Part shown: in pieces, positions 26,547-35,374 of the stretch
Numbering within the stretch: position 1 is the stretch's first letter
Layout of the letters: each line of letters opens with the position of its first letter
Source: Nitrospirota bacterium
Lineage (GTDB): Bacteria > Nitrospirota > Thermodesulfovibrionia > Thermodesulfovibrionales > UBA6898
DNA length: 64,000 nt
Assembly: GCA_021783515.1 (NCBI GenBank)
Contig: JAJXTV010000012.1
Location: 1-64,000, forward strand
Reading direction: 5' to 3'
Position numbers and translations under genes: made by a program
Notes under the pieces: model-generated
What the model was told of the DNA's origin: nothing
Database searches by the model: none
What the model saw: only the letters and a program-made list of their open reading frames with translations

Positions 26547-28056
26547 AGCGTGAATCTCGCTCCAGTACGTGATACCCGATGCCGAGAAACAGATCGATGT
26601 CCCCTGCCTTCGCAATGGCGAGCGATCCCTCTTTCTTTTCGGTCAGCGCCTCGAGCTCTTTTCTATCGTCGGCAGTAATGAGTCTGCGGTGCGAATAGAA
26701 AGCGATGCTGGGGTTGTTCATGCCATAGACGAGCAGGCCTTCGTCGGGCCGCAGCTTCTCGCCGGCAAGTGTGCTGTACCGGGCGAGCGTATCCTGAAGG
26801 TAGTTGCCTGCCAGGGGTAGCCCTTTCACCGTCAGGAGGAAGAGAAATGCCGCGGTGAGCACGGCGACGGGCCCGACGAAGCTCCGGCGGCCGAGCGCAG
26901 AGAAGACAGAGACCCCCGAGACAGACAGAAGGACCGCAGAAAGCCAGAACAGCCATCCCGTGTCGTGCGGAATGATCGCGGCGATGCGGCCCCTCGCGAC
27001 GAGAAACGCGACGGCCAGGCAGGCCGTGAGGACACCCATCGAAATGAGGGAGTACTTTCTCCATTTGCCCTCGGCTTCGGCCATTCCTGTGCCGATGAGC
27101 ACTGCGGCGGCCGGGATAGCCGGCAGGATATAGTTGGGCAGTTTCGTTGTGGAGATCGAGAAGAACGAGAATATGAGGCCCAGCCAGACCAGGGAAAACA
27201 TCGCCATCCCCTTTTTTTCCCGCAGGGCGCTCCTGATCCCTGCCGGGAGAAACGCGATCCAGGGGAAAAGGCCGACGATCATCGCCGGGATATAGTAGTA
27301 GAACGGCCCCGTGTGTCCCGATATGACGTCCGTAAACCTCTTGAAGTGATGCTTGATGAAGAACTGGTCGACAAACTCCCATCCGTTTACCTGCAACTCG
27401 GCAAGATACCAGGGAGCGGCAACGATGAAAAAGACCAGAAAGCCGCCGGCGAGAAAGACCCTTCGCGTTTCCCTCCGTCCTTCGCTGATCCAGAGATAGG
27501 CGAGCGCGATGCCGAAGGGGAAAACGATCCCGATCAACCCTTTCGTGAGGAAGGCGAGCGCGGAGAAAAAATAAAAGCCGTGGCCGTAGCGCTTCGCTCC
27601 CCCTTCGCAATAAAGATAAAAGGAAAAAAGGGAGAGCGAGATGAAAAGGGTCAGTGTCATATCGGTCACCGCCGCCCTGGAATAGACGACGAAATATACC
27701 GAAAGCAACGCCGACAGCGCCGCATACGAAGCGATGCGCCCACCCCTGAGACGTGTGACGAAAAGGAGGATCGAGGCGATCAGAAACACCGCCGCGAGTG
27801 CCGAAGGGAAGCGCGCGCCGAATTCGTCGACGCCAAAAGCCCCGTACGAGGCCGCCATAAGCCAGTAGAAGAGGATCGGTTTGTCGTATCGGTTTACCCC
27901 GTTATAGGTGGGCGTGATCCAGTTGTGGTCGGCCACCATCTCCCGGGTCGCCTCGGAGAATACCGCCTCGTCGACATCGAAAAGCCGCACCGCGCCCAGT
28001 CTGAAAAACGACAGCATCAGCGCGACGGCGACAATAGGAAGGAAAGATTTGGGCAT
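26524..28056 (-). CDS. ArnT-like polyprenyl-phosphate glycosyltransferase (GT83/PMT superfamily)
   Basis: A 510-residue protein with about 11-12 membrane helices. The first loop carries the catalytic acidic motif DVDEAVFSEATREM, followed by YNGVNRYDKPILFYWL, typical of ArnT and related GT-C transferases that move a sugar from an undecaprenyl carrier to lipid A or protein. The C-terminal 80 residues form a soluble periplasmic segment. The downstream phosphatase may recycle the lipid carrier. No arnABC genes are in the window, so the sugar is unknown. Confidence 0.85.
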   Translation of the reverse strand: MPKSFLPIVAVALMLSFFRLGAVRLFDVDEAVFSEATREMVADHNWITPTYNGVNRYDKPILFYWLMAASYGAFGVDEFGARFPSALAAVFLIASILLFVTRLRGGRIASYAALSALLSVYFVVYSRAAVTDMTLTLFISLSLFSFYLYCEGGAKRYGHGFYFFSALAFLTKGLIGIVFPFGIALAYLWISEGRRETRRVFLAGGFLVFFIVAAPWYLAELQVNGWEFVDQFFIKHHFKRFTDVISGHTGPFYYYIPAMIVGLFPWIAFLPAGIRSALREKKGMAMFSLVWLGLIFSFFSISTTKLPNYILPAIPAAAVLIGTGMAEAEGKWRKYSLISMGVLTACLAVAFLVARGRIAAIIPHDTGWLFWLSAVLLSVSGVSVFSALGRRSFVGPVAVLTAAFLFLLTVKGLPLAGNYLQDTLARYSTLAGEKLRPDEGLLVYGMNNPSIAFYSHRRLITADDRKELEALTEKKEGSLAIAKAGDIDLFLGIGYHVLERDSRYALLERK

Positions 28057-28292
28057 CTGCGCCTTTCAGCTAATTCCGGCGCAGGCGCACGCTTCCACGA
28101 TTCCCGCAGAATGCACTGCGTGGGCCGGAGCGGTTAAAACGCGGCCGTACTTCACGATACGTTCTCACAGTTATTTCTCCCAAGCGAATTTATCTATTAT
28201 ACGCAGTTTGGGACCAGAAGAAAACTTCTTTGCATGTCTGCGCCCCGCAGGTCTTCCTGCTTTTTTGGGCATGCCCGGCGCGCGCATTCACC
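28057..28292. other. Divergent spacer between the ArnT-like gene and the cytochrome operon
   Basis: No gene or clear repeat is seen. AT-rich stretches near 28150-28205 could carry the minus-strand promoter of the glycosyltransferase gene, but I could not fix one. Confidence 0.4.
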
Positions 28293-28321
28293 TTGACAAA
28301 ACGGGATGAAATATGTATGGT
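28293..28321 (+). promoter_or_regulatory. Promoter of the multihaem cytochrome operon
   Basis: TTGACA (28293-28298), exactly 17 bp, then TATGGT (28316-28321). The start would be near 28328, about 29 nt before the ATG at 28357, leaving room for the GGGGGGAA ribosome site. Confidence 0.6.
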
Positions 28322-28356
28322 ACAGCGAGATAAATCTTTTCTGGGGGGAAAATACC

Positions 28357-29163
28357 ATGAAGAAGGCTTTGCCGGCGTTATTCCTTTGTCTCGTACTCAT
28401 TGTCGGAGCAGGTCTTGCCGCGGGGCAGGGGGGTATCAAGAAAAAGAGGCCGTTGCCGCCCGATTACGGAAAGGTTGTCATCAGTAATTATTCGGAAAGG
28501 GCGGGGCTTTCTCCGGTTGTCTTCGATCACTGGCTTCACCGCGCTAAATTTACCTGCCGCCTGTGTCACGTCGATATCGGGTTTGCCATGAAGGCCGGGG
28601 GGACCGGCATCCGGGCGGCCGACAACATGCGCGGCTATTACTGCGGCACCTGCCATAACGGAAAGAGGGTCTTCGACGGCATCACGGTATTCCAATCATG
28701 CGCAAAGCAGTCTTCGGGCGATGCCGAAGAGACCTGCGAGAGATGCCATTCGGTCGGGAAAAGAGTGAAGAAAGAGTATGATTTTTACAAAGTTACGGCT
28801 AAGTATCCCCGGGAGCGGTTCGGCAACGGCATAGACTGGCAGAAGGCCGAGGAGGACGGTACGATCAAGCTCGTCGATTATCTCGATGGGATCTCCATCA
28901 AGAGGCCGTCCCTGGCGATTCAGAAAGACTTCGCGCTGAGCCCGAAAGTGCAGGGTATGCCGGACATTATTTTCTCGCATAAGAAGCATACTGCCTGGAA
29001 CGGCTGCGAGGTCTGTCATCCCGAAATATTCGTCGGCGTCAAAAGGGGGACCACGAAGTATTCGATGGTCGAAATATTCGAGGGAAAGTATTGCGGCGTA
29101 TGCCACAGCACCGTTGCCTTTCCGCTGCTTGACTGTCAGAGATGCCATTCAAAGCCGGTATAG
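28357..29163 (+). CDS. Exported hexahaem cytochrome with two c7-type triheme repeats
   Basis: A signal peptide spans residues 1-23. Six CXXCH sites follow: CRLCH, CGTCH, CERCH, CEVCH, CGVCH and CQRCH. Two homologous blocks (LSPVVFDHWLHRAKFTCRLCH and MPDIIFSHKKHTAWNGCEVCH) show that the protein is a duplicated c7-type triheme domain, with distal histidines before each first haem. The ATG at 28357 (268 residues) has the ribosome site; a frame start at 28306 is only an extension. It overlaps the next gene by 22 bp and is probably a periplasmic electron carrier. Confidence 0.9.
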   Translation: MKKALPALFLCLVLIVGAGLAAGQGGIKKKRPLPPDYGKVVISNYSERAGLSPVVFDHWLHRAKFTCRLCHVDIGFAMKAGGTGIRAADNMRGYYCGTCHNGKRVFDGITVFQSCAKQSSGDAEETCERCHSVGKRVKKEYDFYKVTAKYPRERFGNGIDWQKAEEDGTIKLVDYLDGISIKRPSLAIQKDFALSPKVQGMPDIIFSHKKHTAWNGCEVCHPEIFVGVKRGTTKYSMVEIFEGKYCGVCHSTVAFPLLDCQRCHSKPV

Positions 29164-29933
29164 CGCTGCGCTCCCTGCTCCTGGGGGGCCTCTTGCTGCT
29201 TATGCTTCCGTCTGCGGGAGGAGGCGAGGGCAACTGGTTCAATTTTCCTGCCGCGCCCCCGCCCGAGGAATACGGCAATATCCTCATCAACAGGACGTCG
29301 GAGCAAAACGGCATGAAGCCTGCGACCTTTTCCCACTGGATACACAGGCTTAAATTCACCTGCCGGGTATGTCACTTCGAGCTCGAATTCAATATGAAGG
29401 CGAATACCACCGAGATTACGGAAGGGGCGAACCGGGCGGGGAGGTTTTGCGGCACAGCGAGCTGCCACGACGGCAAGGCTGCCTTCGGGCACGAGGCGGG
29501 TAATTGCACCAAGTGCCATAACGGCGACAGGGGATACGGCAAGGAGAGGTTTGCAGAGCTGGCAAAATTTCCGAAGAAAAAACTCGGCAACGGGATAGAC
29601 TGGATGCGGGCGCTGAGACGGCACCTTTTCAAGCCGGTCAATTATTTGACGATCGTGCCTCCCGAAGTGAGTTATAGGAAGACGCTCAAACTGCAGGCGG
29701 AATGGGACCGGATACCTCCCGCCGTTTTTCCTCACAGCGCCCACGTCCGATGGCTGGACTGCAACAACTGCCACCCCGATATTTTTAACATCAAGAAGAA
29801 GGCGACCAAGCATTTTTCGATGGCGCTCAATCTGAAAGGCGATTTTTGCGGGGTCTGCCACTTGAGCGTCGCATTCCCCATGAACGACTGCGAAGAGTGC
29901 CATCCGGACCTTGGCGGAAGGAGCGGCTATTGA
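29142..29933 (+). CDS. Exported hexahaem cytochrome, second c7-type protein
   Basis: The 263 residues begin with a signal peptide (hydrophobic 7-23). Haem motifs are CRVCH, a variant CX4CH (CGTASCH), CTKCH, CNNCH, CGVCH and CEECH. The same two-block layout as the preceding gene (ATFSHWIHRLKFTCRVCH and AVFPHSAHVRWLDCNNCH) points to a gene duplication. The short overlap with its neighbour implies coupled expression. The CX4CH site is a known but uncommon haem-binding variant. Confidence 0.88.
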   Translation: MPFKAGIALRSLLLGGLLLLMLPSAGGGEGNWFNFPAAPPPEEYGNILINRTSEQNGMKPATFSHWIHRLKFTCRVCHFELEFNMKANTTEITEGANRAGRFCGTASCHDGKAAFGHEAGNCTKCHNGDRGYGKERFAELAKFPKKKLGNGIDWMRALRRHLFKPVNYLTIVPPEVSYRKTLKLQAEWDRIPPAVFPHSAHVRWLDCNNCHPDIFNIKKKATKHFSMALNLKGDFCGVCHLSVAFPMNDCEECHPDLGGRSGY

Positions 29934-29947
29934 AGATGAGGAGAAAG

Positions 29948-30265
29948 ATGAAACGTTTACTGGAATTCACGGTTGTCTCGGCCCTGCTGCTTGCTCCGGT
30001 GTTTTTTTCGGCGAACGGGGGTTATCCTGTCGTCCTGCAGGCTTCCGCCGAGGAGGACTGGAGAAAGGCGTTCGACGACATCTGCGCGAAAACGAACGAT
30101 GCCATGAATCTTTCGGACGAGGAACTGAAGACGCTTGTCGGGAAGGCAGAAACGCTCAAGCCTGTCATCGAGAAGCTGGAGGAGTCGGACAGGAAGGTCT
30201 TCCTGCGAAGATTGCAGAAGTGCAGAGACCTGTTCGAGTTCGTGCTTTCTACCAGGAAAAAATGA
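29948..30265 (+). CDS. Small exported helical protein of the cytochrome cluster
   Basis: I know no named family for it. The 105 residues contain a signal peptide or anchor (RLLEFTVVSALLLAPVFFS) and an acidic/basic helical body (EDWRKAFDDICAKTNDAMNLSDEELKTLVGKAE). It has two isolated cysteines and no haem motif. ATG 29948 is favoured because GAGGAG lies 4 bp upstream; ATG 29936 is an alternative. It sits 14 bp after a hexahaem gene and may be an accessory or assembly partner. Confidence 0.6.
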   Translation: MKRLLEFTVVSALLLAPVFFSANGGYPVVLQASAEEDWRKAFDDICAKTNDAMNLSDEELKTLVGKAETLKPVIEKLEESDRKVFLRRLQKCRDLFEFVLSTRKK

Positions 30266-30307
30266 AGGACATGCGCGGGACGGGCGCACTGCTCCATCCG
30301 GGCAATG

Positions 30308-30336
30308 TTGACATATCGGAATGGTTTTGATAAGGT
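30308..30336 (+). promoter_or_regulatory. Candidate promoter of the 15-haem cytochrome gene
   Basis: TTGACA (30308-30313), 17 bp, then TAAGGT (30331-30336). The start would fall about 5 nt before ATG 30348, giving an almost leaderless message if that is the true start. Confidence 0.35.
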
Positions 30337-31541
30337 ATTTTAGTCTTATGGCGACTTTTTTTTCCAAAACATCGCATGTCTTGAGCCTGTCACGGTTGAC
30401 GCTTTCTGTTTTTTTGCTGCCTTTTTTTCTTCTTTGCAGCCCCGGCAGGCCGCTGGCCGGCGAATTGCCCGTCTGCGTCACCTGTCACAAGAAGATCGCC
30501 GAGAAAAAGTACCTCCATCCTGTCATCATGAAAGGCGGGTGTATCGCCTGTCATACCCATCCCCATTCCGCGAAGCACAAGGCGGAGAAGTTTCTTTTTG
30601 CGCAAGGGGTCGAACTGTGCCTGAGCTGCCACGATAAGACAAAGTTCAACAACACGGTGAAGCATCCGCCGGTTGCCGCAGGACAGTGTACCCTCTGCCA
30701 CGAGGTGCATTCGTCCGACAATCCGAAGCTGCTGAAATCGGCGGTCCCGGATTTATGTTTTACCTGTCACGATAAGGCCGCATTTACAGACAAGACGGTC
30801 CATCCGCCGGTGGCGGCGGGGATGTGCACTGCCTGCCATAATCCGCACAGCACCTCGGCGGAGAAGCTGCTCCTGGCAAAGCTGCCGGACCTCTGTTTTA
30901 CCTGTCATGATAAAAGTATGTTTATGGGAAAGAAAGGGGTACATCCCCCTGTCGCGGGGGGGCTCTGCCTGTCCTGTCATCGGCCGCATGCGTCTCCGAA
31001 CGAGAAGCTTCTCGTGAAGACACCTCCTGAATTGTGTTTCGGGTGTCACGACAGTAAGCGGTTTGAAGGCAGGAAGGTGGAGCATGCGCCTGTTGCTGCG
31101 GGTCTTTGCCTGAGTTGTCACGCGCCGCACCAGTCTGACTCTGATAAGTTGCTGGTCCAGCCGATACCCGCCCTCTGCTTCACCTGCCACGAGAAAGATG
31201 AATTTGAGTACGAGAATATCCATCCGCCTGTTGCCGAGGGACTGTGCATGGCATGCCATCGGCCGCATTCGGGCAGCCACAAGAATCTGATCAGGGCAAG
31301 AAGCAAGAATGCCCTGTGTTTAAAATGCCATAAGAAAGTTGCACGGGAGGCGCATGCGGTTGGCGGTATCGGAAACGGCCATCCGCTGGCTACCAAGAGG
31401 GTTGTGCGGATGGGGAAAAAGAGGATAAGGCTTTCTTGTCTTTCTTGCCACTTACCCCATAGCTCCGAGTGGCCCAGGCTTTTCAGATATGAAGCCGAGC
31501 GCCCGCTTGAACTCTGCGGGCATTGCCACAAAGGGAAGTAG
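30321..31541 (+). CDS. Exported 15-haem cytochrome with paired CXXCH repeats
   Basis: Fifteen CXXCH motifs can be counted in 406 residues. Most occur as alternating LCFTCHDK...HPPVA.GLCLSCH.PH units of about 37-40 residues, the paired-CXXCH (doubled haem motif) repeat seen in extracellular electron-transfer cytochromes. A signal peptide ends near PLAGELP. The start is uncertain: ATG 30321 or ATG 30348, neither with a strong ribosome site. Such long haem wires are usually periplasmic or outer-surface conduits for electrons to minerals or partners. No partner porin is visible. Confidence 0.88.
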   Translation: MVLIRYFSLMATFFSKTSHVLSLSRLTLSVFLLPFFLLCSPGRPLAGELPVCVTCHKKIAEKKYLHPVIMKGGCIACHTHPHSAKHKAEKFLFAQGVELCLSCHDKTKFNNTVKHPPVAAGQCTLCHEVHSSDNPKLLKSAVPDLCFTCHDKAAFTDKTVHPPVAAGMCTACHNPHSTSAEKLLLAKLPDLCFTCHDKSMFMGKKGVHPPVAGGLCLSCHRPHASPNEKLLVKTPPELCFGCHDSKRFEGRKVEHAPVAAGLCLSCHAPHQSDSDKLLVQPIPALCFTCHEKDEFEYENIHPPVAEGLCMACHRPHSGSHKNLIRARSKNALCLKCHKKVAREAHAVGGIGNGHPLATKRVVRMGKKRIRLSCLSCHLPHSSEWPRLFRYEAERPLELCGHCHKGK

Positions 31542-31706
31542 CATTTCCTGCCCGGATGCTGTCCGGGTTTTCCTCTGAAGAGAACCTATCTCGCAATACC
31601 ATTTCCTTGTTCGTCATTGCCGTGCAGACCTAGTCTGTCGGCAGGCGGGAATCCACCCTTCGATAAACTCAGGGTGACATTTGTCATGGCGAGCCTGTCG
31701 AACTTG

Positions 31707-31726
31707 ATACCCGCCTCCGCGGGTAT
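31707..31726. repeat. Small intergenic hairpin
   Basis: ATACCCGC and GCGGGTAT pair around CTCC. The flanks (GTCATGGCGAG..., ...GACAGC) resemble short repeats dispersed in many genomes. Only one copy is obvious in this window. Confidence 0.45.
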
Positions 31727-31952
31727 GACAGCTTACTGACGGACATTCAATTTTGAGATGGGATCTCGTCCCCAAGGAAAGCTCTCCTCACTATCACAGC
31801 GGGAGGAGGAGGGGAACGCGAGACAGACACTTATCAGGTCTGCAGGCGCGGCCTGTGGTGTGAATGAACGACAGGTGCCGCTATGCCGATCTGTGTCCCG
31901 TCGTCCGATGCCGCAATACGTCGTCCGTCGTGCCGAAAGGAGGGCTGCGTTT

Positions 31953-31994
31953 ATGTGTGAAATCCTGGCCCTGATGCTGTCCGGGGAGAGGTGA
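31953..31994 (+). CDS. Possible 13-residue peptide with strong ribosome site (doubtful)
   Basis: The frame MCEILALMLSGER is preceded by a perfect AAAGGAGG with a 9-bp spacer. Nothing else supports expression, and there is no promoter or known family. Confidence 0.15.
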   Translation: MCEILALMLSGER

Positions 31995-32058
31995 ACACGA
32001 GATATAGACGTCGGGGCCCAAAAGGTCCGCATGACGGACGAGGAGGCACTGTGAAAGT

Positions 32059-32084
32059 GGGGGCCCGTCGTCCGACAGGCCCCC
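32059..32084. other. GC-rich hairpin downstream of two converging cytochrome genes
   Basis: GGGGGCC pairs with GGCCCCC, and an inner GTCG/CGAC stem with a two-base loop lies within. It could act as a barrier between convergent transcripts, although no T-tract follows. Confidence 0.4.
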
Positions 32085-32100
32085 GGTGAGTTGATGAAGA

Positions 32101-32964
32101 TCAGTGCTTCTTTTTCTTCTTTGTATCTTTCGGTGTTTCCTTCTTTTCTGCCGCCTTCTCAGGCCAGTGGTTCAGGTCATGCGGGCTGTTATGGCATTCC
32201 TCGCATTTCGGGAACTTGGCCATGATGCCGGCGGGATGCGGCACGCCGTGGCAGTCGGTGCACTTCGGTATCATCTTGTGCTTTGCCTGGTGGCAGAATG
32301 CGCAGGCGAAGGTCTTATGTTTCGCGTTGCTGTTCGTCAGCGTATCAAAGACCATCTTGTGGCATGCGCCGCAATCCTTCGAAGGCACGTCCGACCCGTA
32401 GGTGACTACCGTCGGCATATGAGGCTTGTGGCACTTCAGGCATTCGGTCGTCGGCATATCGGCCGCGTGGGGCTTGTGGCACTGCAGGCACTGCGGGATT
32501 TTCCCGTGCACGCTATGACAGGTCGAACAGCCGAGTGCGGAGTGCTTGCTCTTGTGCTCCCTGAGCTGCTTGATCTGGTCGGTGTGGCACGTGAGACACG
32601 GCTCCGTGACGTTCGGCCCGAACGAGATCTTCAGGGGCGTGTGAGGGTTCTTGTGGCAGCCGAGACACCCCTTCAGCTCGAAATGCGGTTTGCCTCCGTG
32701 GCACATGCTGCATTTGGGGATGTTGTCTTTCACTGACGGCGGATGGCCGACATGGCAGCCCGTACACCCGACCCCCTTGTGTTTCCCTCCGTCTGCCTGA
32801 AGATCAGCCGGCGGCTTCGCGTGGCATTTGACGCAGTCGCTGTTTGCCAGGTCCGTCGAACCGGCCGCCTGCGCCGACACGATTGCCGGGGAAAGCAGCA
32901 ATGCGGAAATTCCCAGGACGAAGAAAAACGCGATCAGAATGCTACTCTTTCTTACTCTTTTCAT
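32101..32964 (-). CDS. Exported 12-haem cytochrome
   Basis: The 287-residue protein has a signal peptide (hydrophobic 9-27, cut near VSA-QAA) and twelve CXXCH motifs from CVKCH to CEECH, about one per 20 residues. The tail is lysine-rich (DTKKKKKH). The motif order (GCTGCHVGHPP, GCLGCHKNPH, ECLKCHKPHMP) resembles Nitrospirota/Desulfo-type multihaem proteins. ATG 32964 has GGAGGAGAG directly upstream, and the longer frame to 33060 is spurious. It converges with the 15-haem gene and is predicted to be a periplasmic electron reservoir. Confidence 0.9.
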   Translation of the reverse strand: MKRVRKSSILIAFFFVLGISALLLSPAIVSAQAAGSTDLANSDCVKCHAKPPADLQADGGKHKGVGCTGCHVGHPPSVKDNIPKCSMCHGGKPHFELKGCLGCHKNPHTPLKISFGPNVTEPCLTCHTDQIKQLREHKSKHSALGCSTCHSVHGKIPQCLQCHKPHAADMPTTECLKCHKPHMPTVVTYGSDVPSKDCGACHKMVFDTLTNSNAKHKTFACAFCHQAKHKMIPKCTDCHGVPHPAGIMAKFPKCEECHNSPHDLNHWPEKAAEKKETPKDTKKKKKH

Positions 32965-33194
32965 CTCTCCTCCTTCTCTCACGATATTTTTTAAGCGCCT
33001 CTTTGCCTGAACGTCTTTATTAATCATGTTATATATCGGAAGATGGACTCGCGTCCCCAAAAAAAGTTAGGCCATTATGCCATATTTCCCTACGGCAGTC
33101 AATACGAGACATGCATCCGTCAAGACGTCGGGCTGCCGAAGGCCGCGCGGATGCGAGAGGGACGCATCGGTTTCGGCCGGCTGGCGGGAGTAGT

Positions 33195-34337
33195 TCAGGA
33201 AGGCCTTTGTCTTAGCGCGTCGGCGGCAGCGGCGATGAGGGACACCGCCTTGAGTATCTCTTCTTCCGTATTGTCTTTCCCGACGCTCAAACGGACCGAG
33301 GTGAGCGCATCTTTCTCCGAAAGACCCATCGCGAGCAGGACAGCGGACGGCGTCGTCTCACCTGCATGGCAGGCGGAGCCGGTCGACAGTGCCACGGCAT
33401 CGGAGAGGCGCTCGGCGAGGAGGCGGGAAGGGACGCCGGGCAGACAGACATTCAGGGTGTTCGGCAGCCTCTGCGACGGGTGTCCGTTCAGCCGAAGACC
33501 GGGGATCAGGGATTTCAGCTGCTCGAACAGAAGCTCACGGAGTCGCAGCGTGAGGGAAACGCGCAGCCGGATGTCCCGTTTCGCGAGCTGACAGGCTTTT
33601 CCGAACCCCGCGATCCCTGCGACGTTCTCGGTCCCGGGCCTCAGCCCTCTTTCGTGCCCGCCGCCGTAGAGGATCGGGTCGAGGGGCCGTCCGCCCCTGA
33701 CATACAAGGCGCCGACCCCTTTGGGACCGTAAAATTTGTGTCCGACGACTGTCATGAAATCGATTGCGGTATCCTCCAGCCTGAACGGCGTCTTCCCGAT
33801 CGACTGCGCCGCGTCCACGTGAAACGCGATCCCGTGGCTCTTCGCGATCGCGCCTATCTCTTCGATCGGCTGCAGCACGCCGGTTTCGTTATTGGCGTGC
33901 ATGACCGACATCAGGAAAGTGTCCTTTCTGACCGCGTCTGCAATCTCGTCAACTTTCACGACCCCGTTGGGGTCGACCCGAGCGTACGTCACTTCGAACC
34001 CCTGCGATTCCAGGTGACGGCAGGCAAGGAGCACCGAAGGATGTTCGATCCCCGAGGTGACGATATGGCCTTTGCCGTGCCGGAGGGCGCTGCCGAGCAG
34101 TGCGAGGTTGTTCGCCTCGGTGCCCCCCGAGGTGAAGTATATTTCATCCACGCCGCAGCCGAGAAGGTCCGCGACTTCTTGCCGGCCGTGTTCGATTGTT
34201 TCCCTTGCCTTGCGGCCGGTGAGGTGGCTGCTCGAGGGGTTCCCGATATCTCTTTTGAGAGAGGAAAAGACCGCGTCGTAGACTTCAGGGTCAGCCGGAG
34301 TGGTGGCGTTGTTGTCGAGATAGATCACCGGGATCAT
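33195..34337 (-). CDS. Cysteine desulfurase, NifS/IscS family
   Basis: A PLP enzyme of 380 residues that takes sulfur from cysteine for iron-sulfur clusters, thio-tRNA or, in some organisms, selenium delivery. YLDNNATT opens the protein, HANNETGVLQPI and VDAAQSIGK bind the cofactor, and VGHKFYGPKG carries the Schiff-base lysine. STGSACHAGE carries the catalytic cysteine loop. ATG 34337 lies 4 bp after the rapZ stop, so the genes are coupled; an ATG at 34367 overlapping rapZ is less likely. No iscU is adjacent. Confidence 0.92.
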   Translation of the reverse strand: MIPVIYLDNNATTPADPEVYDAVFSSLKRDIGNPSSSHLTGRKARETIEHGRQEVADLLGCGVDEIYFTSGGTEANNLALLGSALRHGKGHIVTSGIEHPSVLLACRHLESQGFEVTYARVDPNGVVKVDEIADAVRKDTFLMSVMHANNETGVLQPIEEIGAIAKSHGIAFHVDAAQSIGKTPFRLEDTAIDFMTVVGHKFYGPKGVGALYVRGGRPLDPILYGGGHERGLRPGTENVAGIAGFGKACQLAKRDIRLRVSLTLRLRELLFEQLKSLIPGLRLNGHPSQRLPNTLNVCLPGVPSRLLAERLSDAVALSTGSACHAGETTPSAVLLAMGLSEKDALTSVRLSVGKDNTEEEILKAVSLIAAAADALRQRPS

Positions 34338-34341
34338 TATA

Positions 34342-35235
34342 TCACGACATGTCCCTGTGGACGACATGCACCGTGAATTTCCCGCTGCCGATGAAGCGCG
34401 CCAGTTCCTCTGCGACTGCGGGAGAGCGGTGGTTGCCCCCCGTGCAGCCGATCCCGATCGAAAGATACGAACGCCCTTCGCGCTGATATCGCGGCAGCAG
34501 GAATGACAGCAGGTCCTTCACTTTCTTCATGAAGGCGAGGGTGTCCCGGCCTGCGAAGACGTATTTCGCCACCCGCCGATTGGTCCCGTTGAGATCCCGC
34601 AGAGAGGGGACGAAGTGGGGGTTGGGAAGGAACCTGATGTCGAAGAGCATATCGACGTTTTGCGGGGCCCCATACTTAAAGCCGAAGGAGATGATCGTGA
34701 CGCTCATCTCCGGGCCGCCGTCTCCGGAGGAACAGACCGAGGATACGAGGCCGCGCAACTGGTGCGGTGTGTACGATGACGTATCGATGATCCTGTCGGC
34801 GTTCTGTCTGAGCGGCTCGAGGCTGGCCCGCTCGCTCCGTATTGACTCTTCCAGGCTGCCGCCCAACGGATGGGGTCTTCTCGTCTCCTTGAACCGTCTG
34901 ATGAGCACTTCTGTTTCGGCCTCGAGAAAGAGTATCTCTACGCGGTATTTCTTCCGCAGGACGCCGAGCGCCCTGTCTATGCCGTCGAAAAACTCTTTCT
35001 CCCGTATGTCGACCCCTATCGCGATGTCCCGTTCAGGCGGCCGGCCGGAGACCTTCGATACGAGAGAACCGATCAGGGATACGGGGAGGTTGTCCACGCA
35101 GAAGAAGTTCAGGTCTTCGACGGCACGCAGCGCCACTGTCTTGCCTGAGCCCGAGAGCCCCGAGATCACGACCACCCTCGGTGTTATTGCTGCCGCCGGT
35201 GCGCCGGAGGCCCTGCCGGTGCGCGATTTTCCCAC
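34342..35235 (-). CDS. rapZ: RNase adapter / nucleotide-binding protein RapZ (YvcJ family)
   Basis: The 297 residues carry a P-loop (GLSGSGKT, about 25-32), VDNLPVSLI, and the C-terminal signature SFGFKYGAPQNVDMLFDIRFLPNPH...GCTGGNHRSPAVAE. In Escherichia coli RapZ senses glucosamine-6-phosphate precursors and guides RNase E, while other bacteria use the family in cell-envelope control. It lies in the usual rpoN-hpf neighbourhood, 139 bp after hpf. Confidence 0.93.
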   Translation of the reverse strand: MGKSRTGRASGAPAAAITPRVVVISGLSGSGKTVALRAVEDLNFFCVDNLPVSLIGSLVSKVSGRPPERDIAIGVDIREKEFFDGIDRALGVLRKKYRVEILFLEAETEVLIRRFKETRRPHPLGGSLEESIRSERASLEPLRQNADRIIDTSSYTPHQLRGLVSSVCSSGDGGPEMSVTIISFGFKYGAPQNVDMLFDIRFLPNPHFVPSLRDLNGTNRRVAKYVFAGRDTLAFMKKVKDLLSFLLPRYQREGRSYLSIGIGCTGGNHRSPAVAEELARFIGSGKFTVHVVHRDMS

Positions 35236-35374
35236 GAATATCTTCCCCTCCCAAAAAGCAGCTGAAAGAGACGCATGTCATGCTCTCCCCGCTGCCGCGT
35301 TTACGCCCCTCTCCGCCGGGCAGGGGCGGCGGGACAGGATGCATCTTCGCCTGCCCGCAGTGCTCCCCGGGCGG

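Larger units (their letters stand above)
31542..32100. other. Long spacer between the 15-haem and 12-haem cytochrome genes
   Basis: I see no convincing gene. It carries a hairpin (31707-31726), the phrase GATAAACTCAGGGTGACA typical of scattered intergenic repeats, and several copies of a CGTCGTCCG word between 31890 and 32075. A strong ribosome-site-like AAAGGAGG at 31936 precedes a 13-codon frame. A GC-rich hairpin lies at 32059-32084. Confidence 0.45.

Noticed and set aside
31758-31994. A 78-codon gene between the cytochromes
   Set aside because: Composition looks non-coding, no family resemblance and no ribosome site at its first codon.
31740-32058. RNase P or SRP RNA in the cytochrome spacer
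   Set aside because: No GAGGAAAGUCC core or SRP apical loop could be found.
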